Shown here piece after piece: positions 14,538 through 24,325 of a DNA stretch of 40,772 nucleotides. The notes beneath the pieces were generated by a model. That model was not told where the DNA came from. It saw only the letters and a list, made by a program, of their open reading frames with translations, and did not search any database. The first letter of the stretch is position 1; each line of letters opens with the position of its first letter. Both the position numbers and the translations under genes were made by a program. This stretch comes from an uncultured Acetatifactor sp. (GTDB taxonomy: Bacteria > Bacillota > Clostridia > Lachnospirales > Lachnospiraceae), in the NCBI GenBank assembly GCA_947627535.1, contig CANQWM010000025.1, positions 1-40,772 of the forward strand. Direction: 5' to 3'.

Positions 14538-16067
14538 ATGTATAGAGACGGCAGGATTTACATGGGGCTGGCTGACGGGCAGCAGGTAACCATGGAACTG
14601 AATATGAGCAATCGCCACGGCCTGATTGCAGGAGCCAGCGGCACGGGGAAAACCATCACCATGAAAGTTATGGCAGAGTCCTTTTCCGACGCGGGCGTTC
14701 CCGTGTTTCTCTGCGATGTAAAAGGGGATGTATCCGGGCTTGCGTCTCCCGGTATCCCGGATGAGGGGATGGAGAAACGCATTGACAGGTTTAGAATCCG
14801 GGACGGCTTTCAATATCAGGCTTACCCGGTCTGCTTCTGGGATATATATCAGGAGAACGGGCATCCCGTCAGGGCGACCGTGTCCGATATGGGGCCGGAT
14901 CTGCTCTCCAGAATCCTTGGACTGACGCCGGCCCAGGAGGGCGTTCTGAATATCGTGTTCCGCATAGCGGACGACAAGGGCCTTCTCCTCATTGACCTGA
15001 AGGATCTGCGGGCCCTGTTAAATTATGTGTCGGAACACAGGGAAGAGTACACGACAACCTACGGCAGCCTGTCCGCCCAGTCTGTGGGCGGAATCCTGCG
15101 GGCGCTGCTTCCTCTGGAGAATCAGGGCGGCGACCTGTTTTTCGGAGAGCCGGACCTGGACATCATGGACTGGATGCGCACCGGGGCGGACGGCAGAGGG
15201 ATCATCAACATCCTGGACAGCGTGAAGCTGGTACAGAATCCCACCCTTTACGCCAGCTTCCTTCTCTGGATGATGGCGGAGCTTTTTGAACGATTGCCGG
15301 AGGCAGGGGATCTTGACAAGCCAAGGCTGGTGTTTTTCTTTGACGAAGCCCATATGCTTTTTGCGGACGCGCCCAAGGTGCTGGTGCAGAAGATCGAGCA
15401 GGTAGTTAAGCTGATTCGGTCCAAGGGCGTCGGCATCTATTTTGTAACCCAGAGCCCGGGCGATATTCCCGACAGCGTTCTGGCACAGCTCAGCAACCGG
15501 GTACAGCACGCCCTTCGGGCCTATACGCCGGCGGAACAGAAGGCCGTCAAGGTTGCGGCCCAGTCCTTCCGGGCCAATCCCGCGTTTAAGACGGAGGATG
15601 TGATCATGGAGCTTGGCGTGGGATATGCGCTGACTTCCTTTCTGGACGAAAACGGCGTGCCGTCCATGGTGAGGCAGACAGCGATTATCTGTCCCCAGAG
15701 CCTGATGGGACCTGTGGAGGACGGCGTCCGCAGGAGCCTGATGCAAAGCGACGGCATGGCAAAATACGACCAGGCGGTGGACAGAGAGTCCGCTTTCGAG
15801 ATGCTGGAAGACCAGAGAGAACTGGAAAACCGGGAGAAGGCGCTTGCGGAAGAAAGAGCCCGGCTCGAAAAAGAAAAAGAGGAATTTGAGAAACAGAAGG
15901 CGAAAGACGAGGCGGCCGCCCAGAAAAAGAAAGAGAAAGAAGCCGAAGCCGCGCAGAAAAAGAAGGAGAGAGCGGCGCAGCGCCGCATGGATCAGATCGA
16001 AAGAAGCCTGATCAGCACCGGGGCGCAGGTCCTCAAGAGAGGGCTCCTGAATACGCTGTTTAAATGA
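14538..16067 (+). CDS. HerA-like ATPase of the DUF853/YjgR group
   Basis: This 509-aa P-loop ATPase belongs to the HerA/FtsK superfamily and matches the YjgR (DUF853) group in length and order. Walker A is [15 protein letters not shown] near residues 30-44; next come [34 protein letters not shown], Walker [18 protein letters not shown], the sensor [20 protein letters not shown] and a HALRAYTP arginine segment. Residues about 415-485 are a long charged coiled coil of Glu, Lys and Ala, then [23 protein letters not shown]. YjgR-type proteins have no settled role; their fold suggests a hexameric motor. No NurA nuclease is beside it. AGGAGGAG stands before ATG 14538. Confidence 0.9.
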   Translation: MYRDGRIYMGLADGQQVTMELNMSNRHGLIAGASGTGKTITMKVMAESFSDAGVPVFLCDVKGDVSGLASPGIPDEGMEKRIDRFRIRDGFQYQAYPVCFWDIYQENGHPVRATVSDMGPDLLSRILGLTPAQEGVLNIVFRIADDKGLLLIDLKDLRALLNYVSEHREEYTTTYGSLSAQSVGGILRALLPLENQGGDLFFGEPDLDIMDWMRTGADGRGIINILDSVKLVQNPTLYASFLLWMMAELFERLPEAGDLDKPRLVFFFDEAHMLFADAPKVLVQKIEQVVKLIRSKGVGIYFVTQSPGDIPDSVLAQLSNRVQHALRAYTPAEQKAVKVAAQSFRANPAFKTEDVIMELGVGYALTSFLDENGVPSMVRQTAIICPQSLMGPVEDGVRRSLMQSDGMAKYDQAVDRESAFEMLEDQRELENREKALAEERARLEKEKEEFEKQKAKDEAAAQKKKEKEAEAAQKKKERAAQRRMDQIERSLISTGAQVLKRGLLNTLFK

Positions 16068-16084
16068 AAGATCAGAAAAAAGAA

Positions 16085-16118
16085 TGGACAGGCACGGATC
16101 TCCATCCGTGCCTGTCCA
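16085..16118 (-). terminator. Strong terminator hairpin after the lipoprotein gene
   Basis: A perfect 15-bp stem (16085-16099 with 16104-16118) with a CTCC loop. On the minus strand TTCTTTTTTC follows, so it ends the lipoprotein transcript. For the plus-strand ATPase gene it is a hairpin without a T-run. Confidence 0.85.
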
Positions 16119-16172
16119 ATGTCTGAAAGTCCCTTCCTATCGTTTAAGATGTGCGCCATCGCACCCGGAGAC

Positions 16173-16598
16173 TTAAAAACTGATATCCAGATCTGCAACG
16201 TCGTCTTCATCAACGCCTGCGTCCTCTGCGGCTTTTTCAAAATCGTCCACATGATCTTCCAGCTTATCATAAATATCCATCAGATCATTGTACATTTCTT
16301 CCGCCTCATCCGAGTCGAGATCGTCCATATTCTTTACCATCTTGTCCAGAATGTCGACCATATCCTGCAGATCCTTTTTGATAGCCTTTCCTTCGGGGGT
16401 CTTGAGCTTCAGGTTCTTGAGAACATCGTTCAGGTCGTCAGCCATCTCTTCAGGATCGTCGGAAACATCCGCATCTTCCAGGGTGCTGATTTCCTCGATA
16501 TCGTCAAGATAGTCGTCCTTGGAAGTGCCGCCGCATCCGGTCAGCATCGCAAAAATAAGCGTCAGGGCTGTTACAGTTGCAAGAATTCGTTTTTTCAT
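16173..16598 (-). CDS. Acidic helical lipoprotein
   Basis: This 141-aa protein has a lipoprotein signal peptide: MKKR, a hydrophobic stretch, and the lipobox LTGC with Cys22. The mature part is very rich in Asp and Glu, with heptad-like hydrophobic spacing (MADDLNDVLKNLKLKTP, LQDMVDILDKMVKNMDDLDS, MYNDLMDIYDKLEDHVDDF), so it should form acidic helical bundles on the outer face of the membrane. The end, DAGVDEDDVADLDISF, is almost all acidic. It could bind cations or a basic partner. I know no named family. It has its own promoter (16661-16689) and terminator (16085-16118), and AAGGGAGG precedes its ATG. Confidence 0.85.
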   Translation of the reverse strand: MKKRILATVTALTLIFAMLTGCGGTSKDDYLDDIEEISTLEDADVSDDPEEMADDLNDVLKNLKLKTPEGKAIKKDLQDMVDILDKMVKNMDDLDSDEAEEMYNDLMDIYDKLEDHVDDFEKAAEDAGVDEDDVADLDISF

Positions 16599-16660
16599 CT
16601 TTTCCTCCCTTGATTAGTGGTTTTGTTTAAAGTGGAATGGCGGTTGCCATACAATGAAAA

Positions 16661-16689
16661 AGTATATCATAACTTTTTTGCTCTTGCAA
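16661..16689 (-). promoter_or_regulatory. Promoter of the lipoprotein gene
   Basis: On the minus strand TTGCAA (16689-16684), 17-bp spacer, TATACT (16666-16661). Confidence 0.7.
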
Positions 16690-16738
16690 TGAATTTGTGA
16701 AAAAATTGTGAAAACTTTGTAACGAAATGGAAAAAGTC

Positions 16739-16767
16739 TTGACAGCCAGCGTATTGAATGATATAAG
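16739..16767 (+). promoter_or_regulatory. Promoter of the GntR-ABC operon
   Basis: A consensus TTGACA (16739-16744), 17-bp spacer, TATAAG (16762-16767). The -10 overlaps the left edge of the palindromic operator. Confidence 0.8.
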
Positions 16768-16791
16768 TGTATTAACACTATTAATACACTT
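16765..16791 (+). promoter_or_regulatory. Palindromic operator of the GntR/YtrA-type repressor
   Basis: AAGTGTATTAA (16765-16775) and TTAATACACTT (16781-16791) are perfect inverted 11-mers around a 5-bp centre. The site covers the end of the -10 and the probable transcription start, so a bound dimer would block the promoter. The GntR gene starts 39 bp downstream, which points to autoregulation. Confidence 0.8.
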
Positions 16792-16829
16792 AACCTGATA
16801 GCGGGAATTGCCGGAGGAAAAGAGAAAGC

Positions 16830-17252
16830 ATGATTTTGTTGGATTATCGGGACAGGCGTCCCATTTATGAACAGATGGTGGAAAAGCTGGAGCGCCTGAT
16901 TGCAAGCGGGGCGCTGGAGCCGCTGACAAAGATGCCCAGTGTGCGAAGCCTTGCCATGGAGCTGTCCGTGAATCCCAATACAGTCCAGCGGGCTTACGCC
17001 CAGCTGGAGCAGGACGGATACCTGTACACGGTATCGGGAAGGGGCAGCTTTGTGACCGCGGAAAGCGAATGGAAGGACAGCCGCCAAAGCAAGGCGCTGG
17101 AACAATGGACGGAGGTCACCAGGCAGGCGCGGGATTCGGGCATCAAAAAGGAAGAGCTGGAACGGCTGCTGCAGGATGTTTTTGTGGAAGAAGAGGCGCC
17201 CGATTCCGAACAGCGCCGGAAAGCAGGAAGAAAGGAGTCAGAAGATGATTGA
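16830..17252 (+). CDS. GntR-family transcriptional regulator, YtrA subfamily
   Basis: This 140-aa protein has an N-terminal winged helix of the GntR type: RRPIYEQMVEKLERLIASGAL, MPSVRSLAMELSVNPNTVQRAYAQLEQDGYLYTVSGRGSFV. The C-terminal part is short and helical (residues about 85-140), as in YtrA, with no large effector domain. YtrA proteins repress an adjacent ABC transporter operon and respond to cell-wall-active antibiotics in Bacillus; here ATPase and permease genes follow with overlapping ends. The 27-bp palindrome at its promoter is the expected operator. The last residues (QRRKAGRKESEDD) are charged and overlap the ATPase start by 8 bases. Confidence 0.92.
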   Translation: MILLDYRDRRPIYEQMVEKLERLIASGALEPLTKMPSVRSLAMELSVNPNTVQRAYAQLEQDGYLYTVSGRGSFVTAESEWKDSRQSKALEQWTEVTRQARDSGIKKEELERLLQDVFVEEEAPDSEQRRKAGRKESEDD

Positions 17253-18147
17253 ATTTCAGAATGTCACGAAGAATTTTGACCGGATCAGAGCCATAGACAG
17301 TATCAGCGCAACTGTCATGGAGGGGCATGTATTCGGCCTGATCGGCACCAACGGCGCGGGGAAATCCACCCTGATGCGTCTGGCCGCCGGTGTGTTCCGG
17401 CCGGATGAGGGGCAGGTTCTGGTAGACGGAGAGAGCGTCTGGGACAATCCGCAGGTCAAGGCAAAGATATTTTACATTTCGGACGAAGCTTACTTTTTCA
17501 AGAGCGGCACGCCTGCGGACATGAGAAAGCTTTATCAGACTTATTATCCCGGCTTCGACGGGGAAAAGTGGAAGCTGCTGATGGAAAAGTTCGGACTGGA
17601 CGCCGCAAGGAAGATCAATACGTTCTCCAAGGGAATGAAAAAGCAGCTTTCCGTGATCTGCGGTGTCTGTGCCAACACGAAATACCTGCTCTGCGACGAG
17701 ACCTTTGACGGCCTGGATCCCGTTATGCGGCAGGCGGTAAAGTCGCTCTTTGTGAAAGAGATCGAGGAACGCGGTATGACGCCTGTCATCGCCTCCCACA
17801 ACCTGAGGGAGTTGGAGGATATCTGTGAAACGGTGGGACTCCTGCACAGGGGTGGGATCCTTTTTGAACGGGATCTGGACGATATGAAACTGAATCTCCA
17901 CAAGGTGCAGTGCGTCATTAGGGAGGAAGAGACGCTTTCCAGGATCCGTGCGGAAATGGATGTGATGACCACGGAACGCAGGGGAACGCTGTATACCTTT
18001 ACAATACGCGGAAAACGGGAGGATGTAGAAGACTACATGAAGCAGCTGGATCCTGTGTTTTATGAGCTGCTTCCCCTTTCTTTGGAAGAAATTTTTATCA
18101 GTGAGACGGAGGTAAAGGGCTATGATGTCAAAACACTTATTTTTTAA
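17245..18147 (+). CDS. ABC transporter ATP-binding protein (YtrB-like)
   Basis: This 300-aa nucleotide-binding subunit has Walker A GLIGTNGAGKSTLMR, a signature FSKGMKKQLSVI (SKGM in place of SGGQ, usual for YtrB/CcmA-like subunits), Walker B YLLCDETFDGLDP and the switch His ASHNL. The last ~80 residues form a small extra domain. ATG 17245 follows AAAGGAGTC; a longer in-frame reading begins inside the GntR gene and has no ribosome site. The gene overlaps the GntR gene by 8 bases and the permease gene by 26. With them it forms a GntR-regulated exporter operon probably concerned with the envelope or antibiotic stress. Confidence 0.92.
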   Translation: MIEFQNVTKNFDRIRAIDSISATVMEGHVFGLIGTNGAGKSTLMRLAAGVFRPDEGQVLVDGESVWDNPQVKAKIFYISDEAYFFKSGTPADMRKLYQTYYPGFDGEKWKLLMEKFGLDAARKINTFSKGMKKQLSVICGVCANTKYLLCDETFDGLDPVMRQAVKSLFVKEIEERGMTPVIASHNLRELEDICETVGLLHRGGILFERDLDDMKLNLHKVQCVIREEETLSRIRAEMDVMTTERRGTLYTFTIRGKREDVEDYMKQLDPVFYELLPLSLEEIFISETEVKGYDVKTLIF

Positions 18148-20452
18148 GGCGATGCGGGAGGACCTGCGGCATAAAATCTGGATGATTGTCCTGTCTTTCC
18201 TGGCGAATCTTCTTGCGCTGCCGGTGTTTTTCCTGATGTATATGGACGATACGACGTTTTGGGGGACAACGGCCGCATGCCGGGACATGATCGATACGGT
18301 CTTCCGCGGTATGCTGGGAGGCGCAGGCGGGATCGTCGCTGTCGTGGGCGCTTTGATCACGGGACTTTACGGCTTCCGCTTTGTCTTCCATAAAAATATG
18401 GTGGATACCTGGCACAGTATGCCCATCCGTCGGAATATGTTGTTTGCCGTCTGCTGGCTTGACGGGATTGCGGTCTGGCTGGTCCCTTTTCTGTGTAATC
18501 TCGCCCTTACGGCTGTAATTGCGGCGGCAACCCTGGTGGCTCACGCGAGAACTGACATGCTGCCGGAGCTGCTGTCTACGGCGGCCCGCTCCGTCCTGCT
18601 GCTGATCGTTGTCTTTCTGCTGGTGTATCATCTGGTGCTTGCGGTGGTCATGGTGAGCGGGAATATTCTGAACGTGTTGGTGGGCGCGGCCATAGCGGGC
18701 TTTGGCGTTATTGCGCTCTATGGCCTGCGGCTGGCCCTTTACTCTGTGCATATGGATACCTTTTACTTCGGCCGTATCAATCCGGGGCCTGCGATTTATG
18801 TATCCCCCCTGTTTTCCTCGCTCAATCTTCTCGTGGATTGTTTCTCCGGTCTTTCCCTAAAGGAGTTGGCAATCCCGCTGGGAATCAATGCGTTTGTGGC
18901 GGCAGCTCTGGGAGCGGCGGCGTTTCTGCTGTACCGCAGAAGGCCATCGGAGCTGGCTGAGCAGGGAATCCGCAGCAGGGCGCTCGGCGCAGTGCTTCGG
19001 ACCGTGGCGGGTCTGGCGGCGGGACTTGGGGGATGGCTGTTGTTTTACCTGATCATGGATTCCGCGGGCTGGGGGGTATTCGGCGCGGTTTTGGGAACCG
19101 TTCTGAGTTTCGGCGTCATGGATGTTGTCCTGCGTATGGAGTTTCGGGCGTTTTTTGCCCACAGGCTGCATATGGCGGCTGTCGCCGCGGTGTGTCTCGT
19201 GGTCTGCGGTTGTTTTTACGGCGACCTTATGGGATATGATACCTATCTGCCGGACAGGGAGGATATTGCGGAAATCGCGGTCTTTCAGACAGGCTTTACC
19301 AACGTGAGTTATCTGGGAACCTATGAAAGGATCATGGATGACCGGCTGGATCACATTCATTTTCAGGACGCGGACGCGGCGTATTCCTTTCTGGAACGGG
19401 TGACGAAGCGGGAGAAGGGGAGAGCCCAAAACGGTGTTGTCCAAGACGCAGTTTACGGAGAAGCTGTCAGAATCTTTACGACCAAGGTTGCCTTAAAGAA
19501 CGGAAAGGTCTATTACAGAAACTATTCTGTGGCAGGCAGCGATTATGATGTGATAGGCCCCATCCTGACGGATGAGACGTATCTGGAGAAAAATTATCTC
19601 ATCGACGGGGAGGATGCGGCCGACAGATATGACCTTCTGAATATTGTGCGGGGCGAAGGCCGGATGGCGGAGGCAGTTGTGCCCTCGGACCTTTCCCCGG
19701 AGGAACTGCGCGGAATCATAGACGCTTACAACGCGGATATCAGGGAAGACCCTGACATCCTGTTTCAGGGCGGAGAAAAGCTGCTTGTGCGGCTGGATCT
19801 GGAAAGCAGCGAGGGGATTGTCTATGATCCGGACGGGGAAGAGCTGCAGCCATACAGGGTCCAGATGGAAGTATATGACTCCATGGAACATACGATTCAT
19901 GCGCTGGCGGATGCCGGCCTGGCGGAATATACGCAGGAGGTGGATCCCGCAAGGATCGACGGGATAACGCTTGACACCGGCCTTACCTATGAGGATGTGA
20001 TGAAATGGGAATCTGTGGAGGAACTGGTGGAGGAAGTTCGCGTCTGGTATGGCCTGACGTCTGAGAAGCCGCTGGACGACACGGCTGTGTATGGGGATGG
20101 GTATTACGGAGAAGATGCGTATTACGAGGACTCCTATTACGGGGAGGATGCATATTATGAGGACTCCTATTATGGAGAGGATGGATATTACAAATCTACA
20201 GGACAGAATTTTTGGGAGACCGTGCGCCTGAACATTACGGATCCGGAAGAGATCCGGGAGCTGGCGGCGTATTTCAATTATGATTCTTATAATGGACCGG
20301 TATTGTTTCAGACGGGTTTATGCCGAATCCAGGCCAGCCTTGACGGCGGTGCGCAGACCCAGACGTACTGGATTGGGCGGGGGGAGCTGCCGGAGAAATA
20401 TATTGAGAAATTCCGCCAGTATTTCATTGGCCTGAAACAGCAGGATATTTGA
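18122..20452 (+). CDS. Large ABC permease-like membrane protein with Tyr/acidic repeat
   Basis: This 776-aa protein starts 26 bases inside the ATPase gene (ATGATG at 18122). Residues 1-370 hold about ten hydrophobic helices, the first near residue 20 (WMIVLSFLANLLALPVFFLMY). The segment FHKNMVDTWHSMPIRRNMLF resembles the coupling loop of ABC-2-type permeases, as in YtrC/D-like proteins. Residues about 380-776 are a large, mainly acidic soluble domain, probably extracellular. Within it residues 661-693 are three 11-residue units beginning YYGEDAYYEDS, giving a patch of Tyr and Glu/Asp. The soluble domain may bind the substrate or cell wall. No closer family name can be given. Confidence 0.82.
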   Translation: MMSKHLFFKAMREDLRHKIWMIVLSFLANLLALPVFFLMYMDDTTFWGTTAACRDMIDTVFRGMLGGAGGIVAVVGALITGLYGFRFVFHKNMVDTWHSMPIRRNMLFAVCWLDGIAVWLVPFLCNLALTAVIAAATLVAHARTDMLPELLSTAARSVLLLIVVFLLVYHLVLAVVMVSGNILNVLVGAAIAGFGVIALYGLRLALYSVHMDTFYFGRINPGPAIYVSPLFSSLNLLVDCFSGLSLKELAIPLGINAFVAAALGAAAFLLYRRRPSELAEQGIRSRALGAVLRTVAGLAAGLGGWLLFYLIMDSAGWGVFGAVLGTVLSFGVMDVVLRMEFRAFFAHRLHMAAVAAVCLVVCGCFYGDLMGYDTYLPDREDIAEIAVFQTGFTNVSYLGTYERIMDDRLDHIHFQDADAAYSFLERVTKREKGRAQNGVVQDAVYGEAVRIFTTKVALKNGKVYYRNYSVAGSDYDVIGPILTDETYLEKNYLIDGEDAADRYDLLNIVRGEGRMAEAVVPSDLSPEELRGIIDAYNADIREDPDILFQGGEKLLVRLDLESSEGIVYDPDGEELQPYRVQMEVYDSMEHTIHALADAGLAEYTQEVDPARIDGITLDTGLTYEDVMKWESVEELVEEVRVWYGLTSEKPLDDTAVYGDGYYGEDAYYEDSYYGEDAYYEDSYYGEDGYYKSTGQNFWETVRLNITDPEEIRELAAYFNYDSYNGPVLFQTGLCRIQASLDGGAQTQTYWIGRGELPEKYIEKFRQYFIGLKQQDI
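20102..20200 (+). repeat. Three 33-bp tandem coding units (YYGEDAYYEDS)
   Basis: Units lie at 20102-20134, 20135-20167 and 20168-20200. Units 1 and 2 code for the same 11 residues but differ at four bases, all third codon positions. Unit 3 has diverged to YYGEDGYYKST. The pattern suggests an old duplication kept for its protein sequence. Confidence 0.9.
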
Positions 20453-20461
20453 TCAGGGGTG

Positions 20462-20490
20462 TTGAAACCGCGGGGCAAATCTGTTACAAT
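20462..20490 (+). promoter_or_regulatory. Promoter of secA
   Basis: TTGAAA (20462-20467), 17-bp spacer, TACAAT (20485-20490). Transcription would begin near 20497, which rules out the upstream in-frame TTG at 20496 as the translation start. Confidence 0.75.
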
Positions 20491-20546
20491 ATAATTTGAA
20501 TTTTTATGACAGATGCGCCTATGGCTGCGGAAAGGTATGGAAATAC

Positions 20547-23114
20547 GTGAAAATCATTGATAAAATATTCGGAACACACAGTGAACGGGAGCTGAAACGC
20601 ATTGAACCGCTTGTGGACAGGATCGAGGCGTTGAGACCGCAGATGCAGGCTCTTTCCGACGAGGAACTGCGCGCCAGGACGGATGTGTACAAGAAGCGGC
20701 TGGCCGACGGGGAGACGCTGGACGACCTTCTGCCGGAGGCCTTTGCCACGGTGCGGGAAGCCGCAAGGCGTGTGCTGAATATGGAGCCCTACCGGGTACA
20801 GCTGATCGGCGGCATTATCATGCACCAGGGCCGGATCGCGGAGATGCGTACCGGAGAAGGAAAGACCCTGGTGGCGATTCTGCCGTCTTATCTGAACGCG
20901 CTGGAGGGAAAGGGCGTTCATGTGGTGACGGTGAACGATTATCTGGTAAAACGTGACTCCGAGTGGATGGGACAGGTCCACGAGTTTCTGGGCCTGAAGG
21001 TAGGGGCCGTCTTAAACAGCATGACCAGTGAGGAGCGCCAGAAGGCGTATGGCTGCGATATTACTTATGTGACCAACAACGAGCTGGGATTCGATTACCT
21101 GCGCGACAACATGGTGATCTATAAGGAACAGCTGGTGCTGAGGGATCTGCATTACGCCATCATCGACGAAGTGGACTCCGTGCTGATCGACGAGGCCAGA
21201 ACCCCCCTGATCATTTCCGGACAGAGTGGAAAATCCACCGCGCTCTATGAAATGTGTGATCTGCTGGCCCGGCGCATGCAGCGCGGGGAAGATATGCATG
21301 AAATGACCAAGATGGACGCCATCATGGGCGTGATTCAGGAGGAAACAGGAGACTTTATCGTAAACGAGAAGGATAAGGTCATCAATCTGACGGAAGCCGG
21401 CGTAAAGAAAGTGGAGAATTTTTTCCATATTGAGAACTATGCCGATCCGGAAAACCTGGAGATACAGCATAATATCATGCTGGCGCTGCGCGCCCACAAT
21501 CTGATGTTCCGGGATCAGGATTATGTGGTGAAGGACGATCAGGTGCTGATCGTGGATGAGTTTACCGGGCGTATCATGCCGGGGCGCCGTTATTCCGACG
21601 GTCTCCATCAGGCGATTGAGGCGAAGGAGCATGTGAAGGTAAAGCGGGAGAGCAAGACGATGGCTTCCATCACCTTCCAGAATTTCTTTAATCTGTTTGA
21701 GAAAAAATGCGGTATGACCGGTACGGCGCTGACCGAGGAAAAGGAGTTCCGCGAGATCTACGGCATGGACGTGGTGGAGATTCCCACGAACCGGCCTGTG
21801 ATCCGAAAGGATCTGCAGGACGCCGTGTACAAGACCCGCAGGGAAAAGCTGAAGGCCATCGTGGACGCGGTGGAGGCGGCGCACGCCAAGGGGCAGCCCG
21901 TGCTGGTGGGCACCATCAATATCGACGCCAGCGAGGAATTAAGCGGTCTGCTTACCAGGCGGGGAATCCCGCATAAGGTGCTGAATGCAAAGTTCCATGA
22001 GCTGGAGGCGGAGATCGTGGCGGACGCCGGGCTTCACGGCGCGGTGACCATCGCAACCAACATGGCCGGCCGTGGTACGGATATCAAGCTGGACGAGGAA
22101 GCCAGAGCGGCGGGGGGATTAAAGATCATCGGCACCGAGCGGCATGAGTCCAGGCGCATTGACAACCAGCTGCGGGGCCGTTCCGGACGTCAGGGCGACC
22201 CGGGAGAATCCAAGTTTTATATTTCTCTGGAAGACGAGCTGATGCGGCTGTTCGGATCGGAACGTCTGATTGGTATGTTTAACGCGCTGGGCGTTCCCGA
22301 AGGCCAGGAAATCGAACATAAGGCGTTGACCAGCGCCATCGAGTCGGCTCAGAAGAAGATCGAGAACAACAACTTTGGCATCCGCCGGAATCTGCTGGAG
22401 TACGACCGCGTCATGAGCGAGCAGAGGGAGATTGTCTACGACGAGCGGCGCAGGGTATTAAACGGCGAGAGCATGAGAGACTTTATTTATAAGATGATTA
22501 CGGATATCACGGAGAACTGCGTGGATATCAGCATCAACGACGACGCCGAGGTGGAGGACTGGAACTTTAACGAGCTGAATACGCTTCTGCTGCCCACGAT
22601 CCCCCTGGAGCCGGTAACGCCGGAACGGGTAAGCAAGCCGAAGAAGAACAGCTTAAAGCAGCAGCTGAAAGAAGAGGCGGTGAAGCTTTACGAGAGCAAG
22701 GAAGCGGAGTTCCCCACTCCTGAAGCGATCCGGGAGCTGGAGCGCGTGATCCTGCTGAAGGTGATCGACAGAAAGTGGATGGATCATATCGACGATATGG
22801 AGCAGATGCGTCAGGGAATCGGCCTTCAGGCGTACGGCCAGAGAGATCCGCTGGTAGAATATAAGATGAACGGTTATAATATGTTCGACGAGATGACCCA
22901 GAATATCAAGGAAGAGACGGTGCGTCTCCTGTTCCATATCAAGGTGGAGCAGAAGGTGGAGAGAGAGCAGGTGGCGAAGGTGACCGGAACCAACAGGGAT
23001 GACAGTACGCCAAAGGCACCCGTAAAGAAGGAAAACGCGAAGATCTATCCAAACGACCCCTGCCCCTGCGGAAGCGGCAAGAAGTACAAACAGTGCTGCG
23101 GCCGCAAGGCGTAA
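20547..23114 (+). CDS. secA: Preprotein translocase ATPase SecA
   Basis: This 855-aa motor pushes unfolded preproteins through SecYEG using ATP. The start GTG 20547 gives the family N-terminus (M)[18 protein letters not shown] and has GGAAAGG about 11 bases before it. Walker A is [11 protein letters not shown] (GEGKT 103-107), the DEAD-type Walker B is [17 protein letters not shown] (Asp207-Glu208), and the second ATPase fold has [13 protein letters not shown] and [21 protein letters not shown]. The C-terminus carries the zinc-binding tail [15 protein letters not shown] that contacts SecB or ribosomes. All domains are present and the length is normal. It is followed by prfB, a common arrangement in Firmicutes. 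Confidence 0.97.
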   Translation: MKIIDKIFGTHSERELKRIEPLVDRIEALRPQMQALSDEELRARTDVYKKRLADGETLDDLLPEAFATVREAARRVLNMEPYRVQLIGGIIMHQGRIAEMRTGEGKTLVAILPSYLNALEGKGVHVVTVNDYLVKRDSEWMGQVHEFLGLKVGAVLNSMTSEERQKAYGCDITYVTNNELGFDYLRDNMVIYKEQLVLRDLHYAIIDEVDSVLIDEARTPLIISGQSGKSTALYEMCDLLARRMQRGEDMHEMTKMDAIMGVIQEETGDFIVNEKDKVINLTEAGVKKVENFFHIENYADPENLEIQHNIMLALRAHNLMFRDQDYVVKDDQVLIVDEFTGRIMPGRRYSDGLHQAIEAKEHVKVKRESKTMASITFQNFFNLFEKKCGMTGTALTEEKEFREIYGMDVVEIPTNRPVIRKDLQDAVYKTRREKLKAIVDAVEAAHAKGQPVLVGTINIDASEELSGLLTRRGIPHKVLNAKFHELEAEIVADAGLHGAVTIATNMAGRGTDIKLDEEARAAGGLKIIGTERHESRRIDNQLRGRSGRQGDPGESKFYISLEDELMRLFGSERLIGMFNALGVPEGQEIEHKALTSAIESAQKKIENNNFGIRRNLLEYDRVMSEQREIVYDERRRVLNGESMRDFIYKMITDITENCVDISINDDAEVEDWNFNELNTLLLPTIPLEPVTPERVSKPKKNSLKQQLKEEAVKLYESKEAEFPTPEAIRELERVILLKVIDRKWMDHIDDMEQMRQGIGLQAYGQRDPLVEYKMNGYNMFDEMTQNIKEETVRLLFHIKVEQKVEREQVAKVTGTNRDDSTPKAPVKKENAKIYPNDPCPCGSGKKYKQCCGRKA

Positions 23115-23199
23115 AACAGAGAGCAGCTGCTGTCTGAGACAACGGATATCGAAAATTTTGTACACATAATAGAAACATAAAGGAAAGAGGTGACGCAAA

Positions 23200-24325
23200 G
23201 TGGTAGAACTTGATCAAATGAAGTCAGAGCTTCTGGCTTACGAAACTCCATTAGCGGAAGTGAGGGATTCACTTTGACCTTGCAGGCAGGTCAAAGAGGA
23301 TAGAGGAACTGGAGATGGAAATGGAAGCTCCCGGCTTTTGGGACGATCCCGACCGCTCCAACACAAAGATGAAGGAACTGAAAAATCTGAAGGATACCGT
23401 CGCGGATGTAAACGGGCTGAGTACACAGTACGACGATATCCTTACGCTGATTGAGCTGGGGTACGAGGAAAACGACGCTTCCATGATACCGGAGATCCGG
23501 GAGGAACTGGATTCGTTTATCGGCAAGCTGGAGGAGATGCGGATCGGCACGCTCCTGTCCGGCGAGTATGACAAGTGCAACGCGATCTTAAAGCTCAACG
23601 CCGGCGCGGGCGGGACGGAAAGCTGCGACTGGTGCGGTATGCTGTACCGCATGTACACCAGATGGGCAGAGAAAAAAGGGTTTCAGGTGGATGTACTGGA
23701 TTATCTGGACGGGGACGAGGCAGGGATCAAATCCGTGACGTTCCAGGTAAACGGTATCAACGCTTACGGCTATCTGAAGTCCGAGAAAGGCGTCCACAGG
23801 CTGGTGCGGATTTCGCCCTTCAACGCGCAGGGAAAGCGCCAGACGTCCTTTGTATCGTTGGACGTGATGCCGGATATCGAAGAGGATCTGGACGTGGAGA
23901 TCGATGAAAAGGATCTGCGCATTGACACCTATCGAAGCAGCGGCGCGGGGGGACAGCATATCAACAAGACATCCTCCGCTATCCGTATCACCCATATCCC
24001 TACGGGGACGGTAGTGCAGTGCCAGAACGAGCGGAGCCAGTTCCAGAACAAGGATAAGGCCATGCAGATGCTGAAGGCAAAGCTGTACCTGCTTAAGAAA
24101 GAAGCCAATGTAGAGAAGCTTTCCGATATCAGGGGAGAGGTAAAGGATATCGCCTGGGGAAGCCAGATCCGCTCCTATGTGCTTCAGCCTTACACCATGG
24201 TAAAGGATCACAGGACGGACGTGGAGACCGGAAACGTTGACGCCGTGCTGGACGGCGGGCTGGATCCCTTTATCAACGGCTATCTGAAGTGGATCAACAC
24301 AAAGGACAGCGCGCCTGAGGGCTGA
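23200..24325 (+). CDS. prfB: Peptide chain release factor 2, with programmed +1 frameshift
   Basis: RF2 recognises UGA and UAA stop codons and releases the finished peptide. A 25-codon first frame starts at GTG 23200 (after AGAGGTGA) and ends ...VRDSL at CTT TGA (stop 23275-23277). A +1 shift at CTTTGAC continues as DLAGRSKRIEELEMEM to 24325, giving 374 residues. GAGGGA 7-12 bases before the slip site can act as the internal Shine-Dalgarno stimulator. The stop-recognition tripeptide SPF is at 205-207 and the catalytic GGQ at 250-252, both at their usual positions. The shift is the known autoregulation of RF2: low RF2 favours the shift. The C-terminus overlaps the convergent membrane-protein gene by 32 bases. 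Confidence 0.96.
23264..23278 (+). promoter_or_regulatory. prfB frameshift signal
   Basis: GGGA (23263-23266 region), then the slippery CTT at 23272-23274 followed by TGAC at 23275-23278. This is the typical RF2 recoding site: P-site tRNA-Leu slips +1 while the in-frame UGA waits for RF2. Confidence 0.9.

Noticed and set aside
13701..14864. A 387-codon minus-strand open frame
   Set aside because: It runs antisense through the flavin reductase, the minisatellite and the HerA-like start. Its repeated FRILAFR-type pattern is the minisatellite read backwards, and no ribosome site precedes it.
17143..18360. A 405-codon minus-strand open frame
   Set aside because: It is antisense to the GntR-operon ATPase, whose Walker motifs are clear on the plus strand. 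Long antisense frames are common in GC-rich genes.
20496..20546. secA start at TTG 20496
   Set aside because: It lies at or before the expected transcription start of the promoter at 20462-20490, and the extra residues are not seen at the usual SecA N-terminus.
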